Positions 7,865 through 15,701 of a DNA stretch of 17,414 nt are shown piece after piece. Under the pieces are notes generated by a model, which was given only the letters and a program-made list of their open reading frames with translations, searched no databases and was not told the origin of the DNA. The stretch covers positions 1-17,414 of the forward strand of contig CAZQCI010000037.1 of assembly GCA_964592255.1 (NCBI GenBank). The letters are read 5' to 3'. The stretch's first letter is position 1; every line of letters starts with the position of its first letter. The DNA comes from CAZQCI01 sp964592255 (GTDB taxonomy: Bacteria > UBA10199 > SBBF01). The position numbers were made by a program, and so were the translations under genes.

Positions 7865-9133
7865 ATGTTACTTACTTTAGCATTACTTGGTTGTGGCAAT
7901 AACAAGGGTGGGGAGACGGAAGTAGTTACTATGGATCCTTCAACAACTATTTTGGATGGAAGCGCCGGTGTGATTGGTAGAGTGACTTCTTTGGCGGCCA
8001 CAGCGGACACTCCAGCGACTTTAGTGGCTCAACATAATTCTCAAGTGAGTTTTTTTGAGGGGACTATTAGTGGTGATTTTGATTGGGATGATCAGGCAAG
8101 TAATTATAATTATACGCTTTGGGCTGTTGATTCAGAGAGCAGAAGGTTTTTGAGCGTGTCGACTGGGGATGATGGGTTAAATTATCATGTTAATACTGAT
8201 CGAGGGACGCCGGACTCAGATTCTTATTTGGTCTATTATGATACGAGTGCCTCGGTGACTATTACGGATTTGACTTATGTGCCTAATTTTTTTTCAGACG
8301 GTACAGGCGCTGATGTTGCTTTTTATAATTTAACGGCTGAAAGGGATACCGATGAGAGTGACCCTCAGTTTATTGCCTTGGCTGGTGGGCCTCTATTAGA
8401 TGCCGAAGAGGGTAGTTCCATCAATCTTACAAATGCCCCCAAAGTTTATGTGGATGAGGGTGTTAGTACCATGGAGGTGGCAGGAACGACTGATATTGAT
8501 GGGGATGGTGTTGGTGATTTGTTGCTGCGTTCTCATGACACATCAGACGTGTCTCTCATTTTAGGTGGTGTTGTGGACGAAGGAACCTATTCTTATCAAT
8601 TAGAGGATGTAGCAGAAGAGACAGGAGCTACGGCAGATAGTATAAGAAGTGGCGCTGATTTTGATGGTGACGGCAATGCTGATGTGCTTCTAACCAACGA
8701 TGACACAGTGGCGGCCTATGGTTACGGCTATCATGAAGATGATGCCTCTACGTGGCATTTTGGAGAACAGTTTTCCATCGCTGCAGTATCTACGGAAACA
8801 GAAGTAGGTGATCCGTGTGATGTTGATGGAGATGGTTGGGAGGATATAGCCGTTGTTGATAACAGCCAGAGTGTAGGGCATGTACTTTTGGGGCCTATAA
8901 GCGGTTCTATTTATATTTATAGCGATGATGCGGATCGCGCAGATGGATGGGGATCCTCGGTTTCTTTTGCTTATGATTACGCTTTGTCTCAAGCAGACGG
9001 AATGAATATTACAGGAATGAGCTGTGTGCCAGGGGTAGTTAAAGAAGGGGGGGCTACGTTAGCGGTTTCGTTATCGGGTAGTTCGGGAGCTGGAGACTGG
9101 ACTCAGTTGGATTTAGTGAATTATCCATTTTAA
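7865..9133 (+). CDS. FG-GAP/integrin-like repeat lipoprotein
   Basis: ATG 7865 follows an AGGAG Shine-Dalgarno at good spacing, unlike the neighbouring genes. The 422-residue product begins MLLTLALLGC, a perfect lipobox ending at Cys10, but the signal is very short and lacks the usual positive N-terminal residues. The body is strongly acidic. Three Ca2+-binding-style DxDGDGxxD loops occur at residues 210-218, 265-273 and 319-327, each starting a blade of the FG-GAP (integrin alpha) propeller type. Residues ~60-165 form a different domain rich in Tyr, Ser and Asp, with no recognised motif. Cys318 and Cys387 could form a disulfide. A surface-anchored, calcium-stabilised propeller is likely; its ligand is unknown. 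The gene is bounded downstream by a strong terminator, and it appears to be monocistronic. Confidence 0.85.
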   Translation: MLLTLALLGCGNNKGGETEVVTMDPSTTILDGSAGVIGRVTSLAATADTPATLVAQHNSQVSFFEGTISGDFDWDDQASNYNYTLWAVDSESRRFLSVSTGDDGLNYHVNTDRGTPDSDSYLVYYDTSASVTITDLTYVPNFFSDGTGADVAFYNLTAERDTDESDPQFIALAGGPLLDAEEGSSINLTNAPKVYVDEGVSTMEVAGTTDIDGDGVGDLLLRSHDTSDVSLILGGVVDEGTYSYQLEDVAEETGATADSIRSGADFDGDGNADVLLTNDDTVAAYGYGYHEDDASTWHFGEQFSIAAVSTETEVGDPCDVDGDGWEDIAVVDNSQSVGHVLLGPISGSIYIYSDDADRADGWGSSVSFAYDYALSQADGMNITGMSCVPGVVKEGGATLAVSLSGSSGAGDWTQLDLVNYPF

Positions 9134-9156
9134 AAAAGTGCATAGGGTTTATAAAT

Positions 9157-9202
9157 AAAAGCCCTACTTTTTCTTCATAAGACAAGAAAGAGTAGGGCTT
9201 TT
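9157..9202 (+). terminator. Strong intrinsic terminator after the FG-GAP lipoprotein gene
   Basis: A 19-bp stem (9157-9175 with 9184-9202, one G-U pair, core GCCCTACT/AGTAGGGC) encloses an 8-nt loop and ends in a T run. The left arm begins with four As, so the opposite strand also ends in Ts. It begins 23 nt after the gene's stop and isolates this gene from the smc unit. Confidence 0.93.
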
Positions 9203-9239
9203 TTATTTTGTTTTTGTGACGTTACATTACCATACATGA

Positions 9240-9271
9240 CTATCCACAGCCTTATCCCCAGCTGTGGATAA
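9240..9271. promoter_or_regulatory. Cluster of DnaA-box-like sequences upstream of smc
   Basis: Within 32 bp there is CTATCCACA (9240-9248, 8 of 9 to the TTATCCACA consensus), TTATCCCCA (9252-9260, 8 of 9) and, on the opposite strand, a perfect box TGTGGATAA (9263-9271). The last two face each other and form a nearly perfect 20-bp palindrome. The downstream ~120 bp (9272-9392) is very AT-rich with long T runs. This could be DnaA control of smc, a titration site, or part of a replication origin. Apart from the terminator at 9157-9202 and the candidate smc promoter, I see no other feature in the 276-bp gap. Confidence 0.5.
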
Positions 9272-9366
9272 CTTTTTGTTTTAAATTCAATATCTTAGAT
9301 TGTTTTTCTCTTTATTCTTTACAAGAAAAAGTTCTTCGTGTTAGGGTCGATTTTCAAAGTTTTTTT

Positions 9367-9395
9367 TTGTTTATTTTATTAGAAATCAATAACTT
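9367..9395 (+). promoter_or_regulatory. Candidate smc promoter
   Basis: TTGTTT (9367-9372), a 17-bp spacer and TAACTT (9390-9395) end 14 nt before the smc ATG, which has no Shine-Dalgarno. The region is so AT-rich that chance matches are easy, so the call rests mainly on the spacing shared with the better promoters in this window. Confidence 0.3.
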
Positions 9396-9409
9396 ATCGG
9401 CCCTTCCGC

Positions 9410-12400
9410 ATGAAACTGAAACGGCTTGAGCTCATCGGCTTTAAATCATTTGTAGATCCTACTGTCATTTCATTTGAAAAAGACATCACGGGAGTAGTGG
9501 GTCCGAATGGGTGTGGTAAGTCCAACATTGTGGATGCCATCCGTTGGGTGATGGGCGAGCAGAGTCCCAAACATCTTCGTGGCAAGAGTATGGAAGATGT
9601 GATTTTTGCGGGCTCAGAGGCACGTTCATCGCTTTCGATGGCGAGTGTTGAACTTACGTTTTCGACTGAAGGCTATCAAACGCCGGCGGCTTATCTGAAT
9701 CATCCCGAAATTTCTATTTGTCGGCGTGTGTATCGCAGTGGCGAGTCGGAATATTTTATCAACAAAGCGCCTGTACGTCTTAAAGATATTCACGAACTTT
9801 TCTTAGGTACAGGTGTTGGTACCAAGGCGTATTCCATTATCGAACAAGGCAAGGTGACTCAATTTTTGACTGCCAAGCCGGAGGAGAGGCGCTACTATAT
9901 TGAAGAAGCGGCCGGTATTTCCAAATTCAAACACCGTAAAGAAGCGGCATTGCGTAAGATGGAGGCCACGCGCCAAAATCTTTTGCGCTTAACCGATTTA
10001 ATTACGGAGTTAGAACGACAGATTAATTCTCTCGATCGTCAAGCGAAGAAAGCCGAAAAATATAAAGAGATTAAAACAGAGTATCAAAAATGGGATTTGT
10101 CTTTAGCGGCTTTCAACTATCAAACAGCACAAACTCAACAAGAAAGCCTTGAAAAAGAATTACGTCATTGGGGAGAGCAAGAATTAAATCTAAAAACCGA
10201 ATTGTCCGGTGCCGAAATCCAATTAGAAACAGCACGCCTATCTTTGATGGAGCAAGAAAAAGAAATTAATGCCACGCAAACGTCTCTCTTCGACAGTACA
10301 AATACCGTACAAATTGCTGAAACGAATCTGAAGTATAAAAAAGAAGAAATTACCCGTATTGAAGGACAAGGCTTAAATCTTGAATCTGAAATTGAGGGTT
10401 TGTTGATTGAAATTGCCAAAACGGAATCTGCTCTTACGGCAGCAAACGAAAATAAAATGTTGGCCGATTTGGATCGGCAGCATTTGGAAGAAGAGATTGA
10501 ATCACTGGAGCTTGTTGTGACGACTGCTCAAACTAAAGCGGATGATATGCGTTTGACGATCGAACGTTTGCAATCCGATATTCACTCTTCTCAAAATCGT
10601 TTGGCTCAAATTGCTGCTATTCGTGAAAGCCAAATTCAAAAACAAGCAGATTTAAGTCATGACGTGACCGAATGGACCGAGGTGTTGGAGAAGAAAAATC
10701 GCCTGCATACCGAGACACAAAAAATCTATCGTGAGGCGTCGGAATCGCTATCTTCTTTAAAGCAAATGAAACTTAGCTTAACCGAGCAGACCGATCAATT
10801 GGGTCAAGAGCTGGGTACTTTACGTGAAACATTGAAGAAAGAAGAGAAGGAGCTGGCGGAGCTTAAAGAAAATCTGACGCTGCGTAAATCAAGATTGTCT
10901 TCGTTGGAGCAATTACAGAAAAATTTTGAAGGGTATCAGGAAGGAACTCGTTCCGTGTTGTTGCGTAAGCAACAGCAAGGTGGTGAAGGTATTTTTGGAA
11001 CGGTTGCTGATTTTGTGGAAACCACGCCGGAATACGAAGGGGCTGTTTCCGCAGTGTTAGGCGAAAAACTTCAATACGTTGTTGTTAAAACTCAGGCTGA
11101 AGGTTTGGAAGCAGTGGAGTATCTTAAAACGGCCTCAACCGGCCGCAGTTCCTTTATTCCTATGGCTTTGCGGACCTATGGTGATGGTGATGATGTATTC
11201 CCTCAGCGTGAAGGGGTGTTAGGGCCCCTGAAAAATTTTGTTTCGGTTCGTGATGATTACTCCCAATTGGCCGATTTTCTTTTTGGTGATGTGGTGCTGG
11301 TGGAAGATTTGAAAAAAGCTCTCGATATTTGGGGCGCTAATGGTCATCGCAAGACTTTAGTGACGCTTAATGGCGAAGTGGTGGATCCAACTGGTATTAT
11401 TACTGGTGGTAACATGCAGGACAACGCGAATACGCTTTTGGCCATGAAACGTGAAATCAAGGATTTATCGCGTTGGGTGGTGGAACTTGAAAATGAATGG
11501 AAAGAAAAAGAAGTCCGTCATCTTCAATTGGTTAAGCATGCTGATGAGCTCAATCGTAGTTTAGAATCGGTCAAACATTCTTCATATGCGGAAGAAGTTC
11601 GTATTGCTAATCAAGGTAAAGATGTGGATCAAATCCGAAAAGATTTGGAACTTTTGGAACAGTCCCGTCAAGAATTGTCTGGAAAAATTACAGAAGCTCA
11701 AGCGGAGCTCACGGCACTTGCTTCAAGTGCGGAATCCTTAAAAACGGAAGAAGAAAATCTGCATCAAAAAGAAATTCAAGCTAAAGCCGATGGAGAGCGT
11801 GCAAAAGCCGAATTGGAAGAGCTATTGTCTTCCTTCGAAAGCCAGTCTGTGGACCTAACCCGTCTTAAAGTAGAGCGCGCCCAGGCTGTGGAACGACAAA
11901 ACCGTTTAGAGGCTGACTTAAATCGTTTGAGTGAAGAAAAAGAGCGTCTACGCTCCCAAATGAGCCGTAATGGAGAGGAACGCGAAGTGTTGGAAGGTCG
12001 TCGTGTTCTTCTGGAAAAAGATGTGGCCCATTTAACTAAAGTCATTTCCAAAAAACTGGAGCAACGCGATCAATTACAACAACAATATACAACTCAACGT
12101 GAAGCCTATGAACAAGGCGGGGAAACTATACGCTCCGCGGAGCTTTCTTTAAAAGAGTTGCGTCATACGACGGAAGAAGCCAGTCGCCAGCTTAATCAGG
12201 TCACTATTGTTTTAAGTGAAGTTCGTTCTCAATTGAAGTTGACGATAGAGCAATGTTTGGAACGTCATCAGCTTTCTTTGTCGGATGTGTATACACAGTA
12301 TTTAAATCCTGAATTAAGTGTGGAGGAAGCCTCTGCCCGTTCTGCAGAACTGCGTGAAAAATTATCCCGCATGGGTGAGGTGAATACGGGGGCTTTGGCT

Positions 12401-12964
12401 GAATATGAAGAGCTTAAAGTCCGTTATGATTTTCTTCAGACCCAAAGCAATGATTTATCTTCGTCTTTGGAGGCGCTGGATAAAGTTATTCAAAAAATTA
12501 ATCATACCACAAAGGAAAAATTTGAATCCACATTTCATTTGGTGGACGAAAAGTTCCAAAACTTGTTTCCCAAGTTGTTTCGTGGGGGCCGGGCCAAGCT
12601 GGTGCTTACCGACGAAAGCAATATTTTGGAAAGTGGTATCGATATTGTGGCTCAGCCTCCGGGTAAAAAATTGCAGTCCATTACACTTCTCTCCGGTGGG
12701 GAAAAGGCATTAACCGCTGTGTCTCTTATTTTCTCTATTTTTCAAATCAAGCCGTCGCCGTTTTGTATTCTCGACGAAGTGGACGCTCCTTTGGATGAAG
12801 CCAATGTGGGGCGTTACAATGAATTGTTGCGTGATATGACGGAGCGTACTCAATTTATTGTGATCACCCATAACAAAAAGACTATGAGTGCTGCCGATAC
12901 TCTTTATGGTGTGACCATGCAAGAGGCCGGTGTATCGCGTTTGGTATCTGTGGACCTGAAATAA
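9410..12964 (+). CDS. smc: Chromosome partition/condensation protein SMC
   Basis: This is the ATPase subunit of the bacterial condensin (SMC-ScpAB), which organises and helps segregate the chromosome. At 1184 residues it has the full family length. The N-terminal head carries Walker A GPNGCGKS at 31-38. Two long coiled-coil arms rich in Glu, Lys, Gln and Leu span ~170-500 and ~680-1010. The hinge lies between (~505-670), from GYQEGTRSVLL to GEVVDPTGIITGGN. The C-terminal head has the ABC signature LSGGEK at about 1094-1099 and Walker B FCILDEVD at 1118-1125, followed by the D-loop PLDEANV and the switch histidine in VITHNKK. The N-terminus KLKRLELIGFKSF is diagnostic of the family and fixes the start at ATG 9410. 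There is no scpA/scpB nearby. The upstream gap carries DnaA-box-like sites. Confidence 0.98.
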   Translation: MKLKRLELIGFKSFVDPTVISFEKDITGVVGPNGCGKSNIVDAIRWVMGEQSPKHLRGKSMEDVIFAGSEARSSLSMASVELTFSTEGYQTPAAYLNHPEISICRRVYRSGESEYFINKAPVRLKDIHELFLGTGVGTKAYSIIEQGKVTQFLTAKPEERRYYIEEAAGISKFKHRKEAALRKMEATRQNLLRLTDLITELERQINSLDRQAKKAEKYKEIKTEYQKWDLSLAAFNYQTAQTQQESLEKELRHWGEQELNLKTELSGAEIQLETARLSLMEQEKEINATQTSLFDSTNTVQIAETNLKYKKEEITRIEGQGLNLESEIEGLLIEIAKTESALTAANENKMLADLDRQHLEEEIESLELVVTTAQTKADDMRLTIERLQSDIHSSQNRLAQIAAIRESQIQKQADLSHDVTEWTEVLEKKNRLHTETQKIYREASESLSSLKQMKLSLTEQTDQLGQELGTLRETLKKEEKELAELKENLTLRKSRLSSLEQLQKNFEGYQEGTRSVLLRKQQQGGEGIFGTVADFVETTPEYEGAVSAVLGEKLQYVVVKTQAEGLEAVEYLKTASTGRSSFIPMALRTYGDGDDVFPQREGVLGPLKNFVSVRDDYSQLADFLFGDVVLVEDLKKALDIWGANGHRKTLVTLNGEVVDPTGIITGGNMQDNANTLLAMKREIKDLSRWVVELENEWKEKEVRHLQLVKHADELNRSLESVKHSSYAEEVRIANQGKDVDQIRKDLELLEQSRQELSGKITEAQAELTALASSAESLKTEEENLHQKEIQAKADGERAKAELEELLSSFESQSVDLTRLKVERAQAVERQNRLEADLNRLSEEKERLRSQMSRNGEEREVLEGRRVLLEKDVAHLTKVISKKLEQRDQLQQQYTTQREAYEQGGETIRSAELSLKELRHTTEEASRQLNQVTIVLSEVRSQLKLTIEQCLERHQLSLSDVYTQYLNPELSVEEASARSAELREKLSRMGEVNTGALAEYEELKVRYDFLQTQSNDLSSSLEALDKVIQKINHTTKEKFESTFHLVDEKFQNLFPKLFRGGRAKLVLTDESNILESGIDIVAQPPGKKLQSITLLSGGEKALTAVSLIFSIFQIKPSPFCILDEVDAPLDEANVGRYNELLRDMTERTQFIVITHNKKTMSAADTLYGVTMQEAGVSRLVSVDLK

Positions 12965-12967
12965 GAA

Positions 12968-13045
12968 TCATCGTGAGTGCGCCGAAGGTGGGCGTGTCGA
13001 TCCAGTGTAAATTTCTGGATTGCTTCGTCGGACAACTCGATTGAC
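12968..13045 (-). repeat. Palindromic intergenic repeat, degenerate copy of the 16272-16350 family
   Basis: The reverse complement of the 16272-16350 element aligns here: TCATCGTGAG at the left end, an ATCCAG/CTGGAT core hairpin (13000-13005 with 13015-13020), CTGGATTGCTTCG after it, and a right end CTCGATTGAC matching the element's CTCGCAATGAC. Length is 78 bp against 79. The outer arms are eroded. It fills most of the smc-nuoA gap, and its right end overlaps the nuo promoter's -35 box. Confidence 0.65.
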
Positions 13046-13052
13046 AATCGAG
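13036..13052. promoter_or_regulatory. Perfect 17-bp palindrome over the nuo -35 box
   Basis: CTCGATTG (13036-13043), a central A and CAATCGAG (13045-13052) are a perfect inverted repeat containing the -35 hexamer TTGACA at 13041-13046. A dimeric repressor bound here would block RNA polymerase. It could also arise by chance from the repeat end that it overlaps. Confidence 0.4.
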
Positions 13053-13069
13053 GTGGAATTATCTACAAC
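13041..13069 (+). promoter_or_regulatory. nuo operon promoter, near-leaderless
   Basis: A perfect TTGACA (13041-13046), an exact 17-bp spacer and TACAAC (13064-13069) are followed by 11 nt and then the nuoA ATG. The predicted leader is about 4-5 nt, and there is no Shine-Dalgarno. No terminator is visible after smc, so read-through from smc may add to nuo transcription. Confidence 0.6.
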
Positions 13070-13080
13070 CCACGCAAAAA

Positions 13081-13452
13081 ATGACGCATCCTTTTCTTCC
13101 AATTCTTCTGGTATTTCTCATGGCCGGGCTGTTTGCCTTAACGTTTTTAGGGCTTTCGGCTATTTTGGGGCCTAAAAAATATTCGGCATCCAAATATTCC
13201 ACTTACGAATGCGGATTGACTCCTGTAGGGAGCGCGCGCGAACGCATTTCAGTAAAGTTTTTTTTAGTGGCTATTCTTTTTATTCTCTTTGACGTGGAAG
13301 TAGTGTTTCTTTTTCCTTGGGCGCTTCTTTACAAACAGTTCATTGCTGAAGGTATGGGGCTGTTTATGTTGGTTGAGATGGGATTATTTATGGTGATTTT
13401 GGTTTTGGGCTTAGCTTTCATTTGGCGCAAAGGAGTATTGGAATGGAACTAA
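13081..13452 (+). CDS. nuoA: NADH-quinone oxidoreductase subunit A
   Basis: This is a small membrane subunit of complex I (ND3 homologue), located where the peripheral arm meets the membrane arm. It has 123 residues, the usual size, with three membrane segments at ~7-30, 59-84 and 92-115. The diagnostic loop YSTYECGLTPVGSARERIS contains Cys44, the equivalent of the ND3 loop cysteine. The second helix has FDVEVVFLFPW with the conserved acidic Asp71 and Glu73. The ATG at 13081 follows the promoter closely. The 3' end overlaps nuoB by 10 bp. Confidence 0.96.
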   Translation: MTHPFLPILLVFLMAGLFALTFLGLSAILGPKKYSASKYSTYECGLTPVGSARERISVKFFLVAILFILFDVEVVFLFPWALLYKQFIAEGMGLFMLVEMGLFMVILVLGLAFIWRKGVLEWN

Positions 13453-13928
13453 AGCGTTTTTTTGGCGATACCATACTCACCACCAAGGCGGAAGCTATTG
13501 TCAATTGGGGACGTAAATATTCTCTTTGGCCTATGCCTTATGGTACCGCGTGTTGTGCGATTGAATTTATGGGTACGGTTTCGAGTATGTTTGACATCTC
13601 GCGCTTTGGAGCCGAAGTTGTGCGCTTTTCTCCGCGGCAGTCCGATCTTTTATTAGTGATGGGGACTATTAATTCCAAGCAAGCCCCTGTGCTTAAGCAA
13701 ATTTACGATCAAATGTGTGAGCCTAAATGGGTTATAGCTGTTGGGGCGTGTGCCTCTTCTGGTGGCTTTTATGATAATTACAGTGTGGTACAGGGAATTG
13801 ACGAAGTGATTCCCGTGGATGTTTATGTTCCCGGTTGTCCACCGCGACCTGAGCAAATTATCGATGCGGTAATTAAGATTCAGAAAAAAATCGATGGGAC
13901 ACCGGCTCCGCATCTTTTTCAGGTTTAA
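13443..13928 (+). CDS. nuoB: NADH-quinone oxidoreductase subunit B
   Basis: This peripheral-arm subunit carries the terminal [4Fe-4S] cluster N2, which passes electrons to quinone. It has 161 residues. The four ligands are Cys37 and Cys38 (GTACCAIEFMG), Cys103 (VGACASSGG) and Cys132 (PGCPPRPE); the spacing of 65 and 29 is that of the family. ATG 13443 is chosen over a TTG at 13422 because a strong AAAGGAG (13429-13435) lies 7 nt upstream and the conserved sequence starts at MELK. It overlaps the nuoA stop, so the two are translationally coupled. The 86-bp gap to nuoC holds a palindromic repeat. Confidence 0.97.
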   Translation: MELKRFFGDTILTTKAEAIVNWGRKYSLWPMPYGTACCAIEFMGTVSSMFDISRFGAEVVRFSPRQSDLLLVMGTINSKQAPVLKQIYDQMCEPKWVIAVGACASSGGFYDNYSVVQGIDEVIPVDVYVPGCPPRPEQIIDAVIKIQKKIDGTPAPHLFQV

Positions 13929-13937
13929 AGAATTATG

Positions 13938-14008
13938 GTTTGACAAGCTCACCATGTCCTCATTAAGGGACACCCTGAGCGCAGTTCCGAAGGGACGGAG
14001 TCGAAGGG
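13938..14008. repeat. Palindromic intergenic repeat in the nuoB-nuoC gap
   Basis: GCTCA (13947-13951) pairs with TGAGC (13976-13980) and TGTCC (13955-13959) with GGACA (13968-13972), making a two-tier hairpin with an 8-nt loop. The outer TTTGAC pairs with GTCGAA near the right end (one G-U pair). The signatures GACAAGCTCA and CTGAGC...GTCGAAGGG resemble a repeat I recall from many bacterial genomes. Its last six bases, GAAGGG at 14003-14008, lie 6 nt before the nuoC ATG and can serve as its Shine-Dalgarno. Confidence 0.65.
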
Positions 14009-14014
14009 CTTCTT

Positions 14015-14509
14015 ATGACGATAACCGAAACTCTTAAACAAAAATTCCCAAATGCCATCCTTGGCTCGCACGCAGATTATGGTGATGAAACCGTGATGGT
14101 TGATCCGGCGCATATCATTTCTGTACTTCGGTTTTTGAAAGAAAATACAGAATGCCCTTTTGAACAGTTGCTCGACTTATGTGGTGTGGATTATTCCACG
14201 CATTCCTCTGAGGGGAAAGAATTTCGTTTTGAAGTGGTTTATCATCTTTATTCCTTGTCCAAAATCAAACGTCTGCGGCTACGAGTTAAAATTCCGGAAG
14301 ATCGTCCTGTGATCGATTCTTCGATTGAGGTTTATCCGGCTGCGGATTGGTTTGAACGGGAAGCCTTTGATATGTTTGGTATTCAATTTAACCATCATCC
14401 TAATTTAAAAAGGCTTCTGATGTGGACTCATTTTGAAGGACATCCTTTGCGGAAAAATTATCCCGTCAATAAACGGCAGGCTCTTCCCACCTTGGATGAT
14501 ATTGTGTAA
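14015..14509 (+). CDS. nuoC: NADH-quinone oxidoreductase subunit C
   Basis: This is the 30-kDa-type subunit of the peripheral arm, packed against NuoD near the quinone site. It has 164 residues. The family hallmark DWFEREAFDMFGIQF is at 111-125 and GHPLRKNYP at 142-150. It is a separate gene, not fused to nuoD as in E. coli. Its start lies 6 nt after GAAGGG supplied by the upstream repeat. The stop TAA shares its last A with the nuoD ATG (TAATG), so nuoD translation is probably coupled. Confidence 0.95.
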   Translation: MTITETLKQKFPNAILGSHADYGDETVMVDPAHIISVLRFLKENTECPFEQLLDLCGVDYSTHSSEGKEFRFEVVYHLYSLSKIKRLRLRVKIPEDRPVIDSSIEVYPAADWFEREAFDMFGIQFNHHPNLKRLLMWTHFEGHPLRKNYPVNKRQALPTLDDIV

Positions 14510-15699
14510 TGTTTGAAACAAAGCGCGATCTTGAAACCAATAGTATGATCGTCAATATGGGGCCTTCCCATCCGACGATGCACGGGGCTTTGCGCACTCA
14601 ATTGGTGTTGGATGGTGAAATCATCGTGCGGGCGGCCAGTGAAATTGGTTATTTACACCGTTGTTTCGAAAAACATTCCGAACATTCCACCTATCAACAA
14701 ATTATTCCTTACACCGACCGGTTGAATTATCTTTCTGCTTTAATGAACAACGTCGGTTATTGTCATGCGGTGGAAAAGCTTTTGGGTATTACTCTGCCGG
14801 AACGTTGCATTCTCATTCGCGTCATCATGTGTGAATTATCCCGCATTATGGATCACCTTGTTTGTGTGGGAACTAATCTTGTAGATATTGGGGCGCTCAC
14901 TAATTTTTGGTATTTTTTCAACGTGCGTGAAAAAATGTATGTGTTGATTGAAAAAGTCACCGGCGCCCGGCTGACTTACGCGTATACGCGCGTGGGGGGG
15001 CTTAACCGTGATATTTACCCCGATTTTATTAACGATGTGAATGTGGTCCTTAAAGAAGTAGAGCAAGCTGTTAAGGATGTGCGTGGCCTTGTGGAGAACA
15101 ACCGTATTTTTGTGGAACGTACTGTGGATGTGGGAGTGGTAACAAAACAGGAAGCTATCGATTGGGGTTTTAGTGGCCCATGCTTAAGAGCCAGTGGTGT
15201 TGCACACGATCTTCGTAAGGCAGAGCCTTATTATTTTTACGATGAATTTGATTTCGATATTCCTGTAGCCGAAAATGGCGATACCTACGACCGCATTGTT
15301 TTGCGTTTTGAAGAAATTACACAAAGTATTCGTATTGTGCACCAAGCCATGAAGCGGTTGAAGCCTGGCCCCATTCATTCCAACGATCCGCGTGTCAATC
15401 TTCCTTCTAAAGAACAAGTCTACGGTAGTATTGAAGGATTGATGAACCATTTTAAACTTATTATGCACGGTATTTTGCCTCCCAAAGGGGAAGTCTATAG
15501 CGCTACCGAAGCTGCAAATGGAGAATTGGGTTTTTATATTGTCAGTGATGGTGGCAAAAGTCCGTATCGTATTAAAGTACGTCCGCCATGTTTTCCGATT
15601 TTTGCGGCTTATGAAAAGATGATTGAAGGAGAGATGGTGGCCGATGCCGTGGCTGTATTGGGTACACTTAATATTGTCGTTGGGGAGTTGGATCGCTAA
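14509..15699 (+). CDS. nuoD: NADH-quinone oxidoreductase subunit D
   Basis: This is the 49-kDa-type subunit that forms the quinone-binding cavity with NuoB; it descends from the large subunit of NiFe hydrogenases. It has 396 residues, full length. Recognisable segments are NMGPSHPTMHGALR (from 16), SEIGYLHR (44-51), the RVGGLNRD stretch from 161, and the C-terminal GTLNIVVGELDR, which is the family's usual ending. The ATG overlaps the nuoC stop by 1 nt, with no clear Shine-Dalgarno. The 91-bp gap to nuoE contains a palindromic repeat. Confidence 0.97.
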   Translation: MFETKRDLETNSMIVNMGPSHPTMHGALRTQLVLDGEIIVRAASEIGYLHRCFEKHSEHSTYQQIIPYTDRLNYLSALMNNVGYCHAVEKLLGITLPERCILIRVIMCELSRIMDHLVCVGTNLVDIGALTNFWYFFNVREKMYVLIEKVTGARLTYAYTRVGGLNRDIYPDFINDVNVVLKEVEQAVKDVRGLVENNRIFVERTVDVGVVTKQEAIDWGFSGPCLRASGVAHDLRKAEPYYFYDEFDFDIPVAENGDTYDRIVLRFEEITQSIRIVHQAMKRLKPGPIHSNDPRVNLPSKEQVYGSIEGLMNHFKLIMHGILPPKGEVYSATEAANGELGFYIVSDGGKSPYRIKVRPPCFPIFAAYEKMIEGEMVADAVAVLGTLNIVVGELDR

Positions 15700-15701
15700 C
15701 T

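Noticed and set aside
12968..13052. Intrinsic terminator for smc
   Set aside because: The hairpins here lack a following T run; the sequence fits a degenerate repeat and a promoter better.
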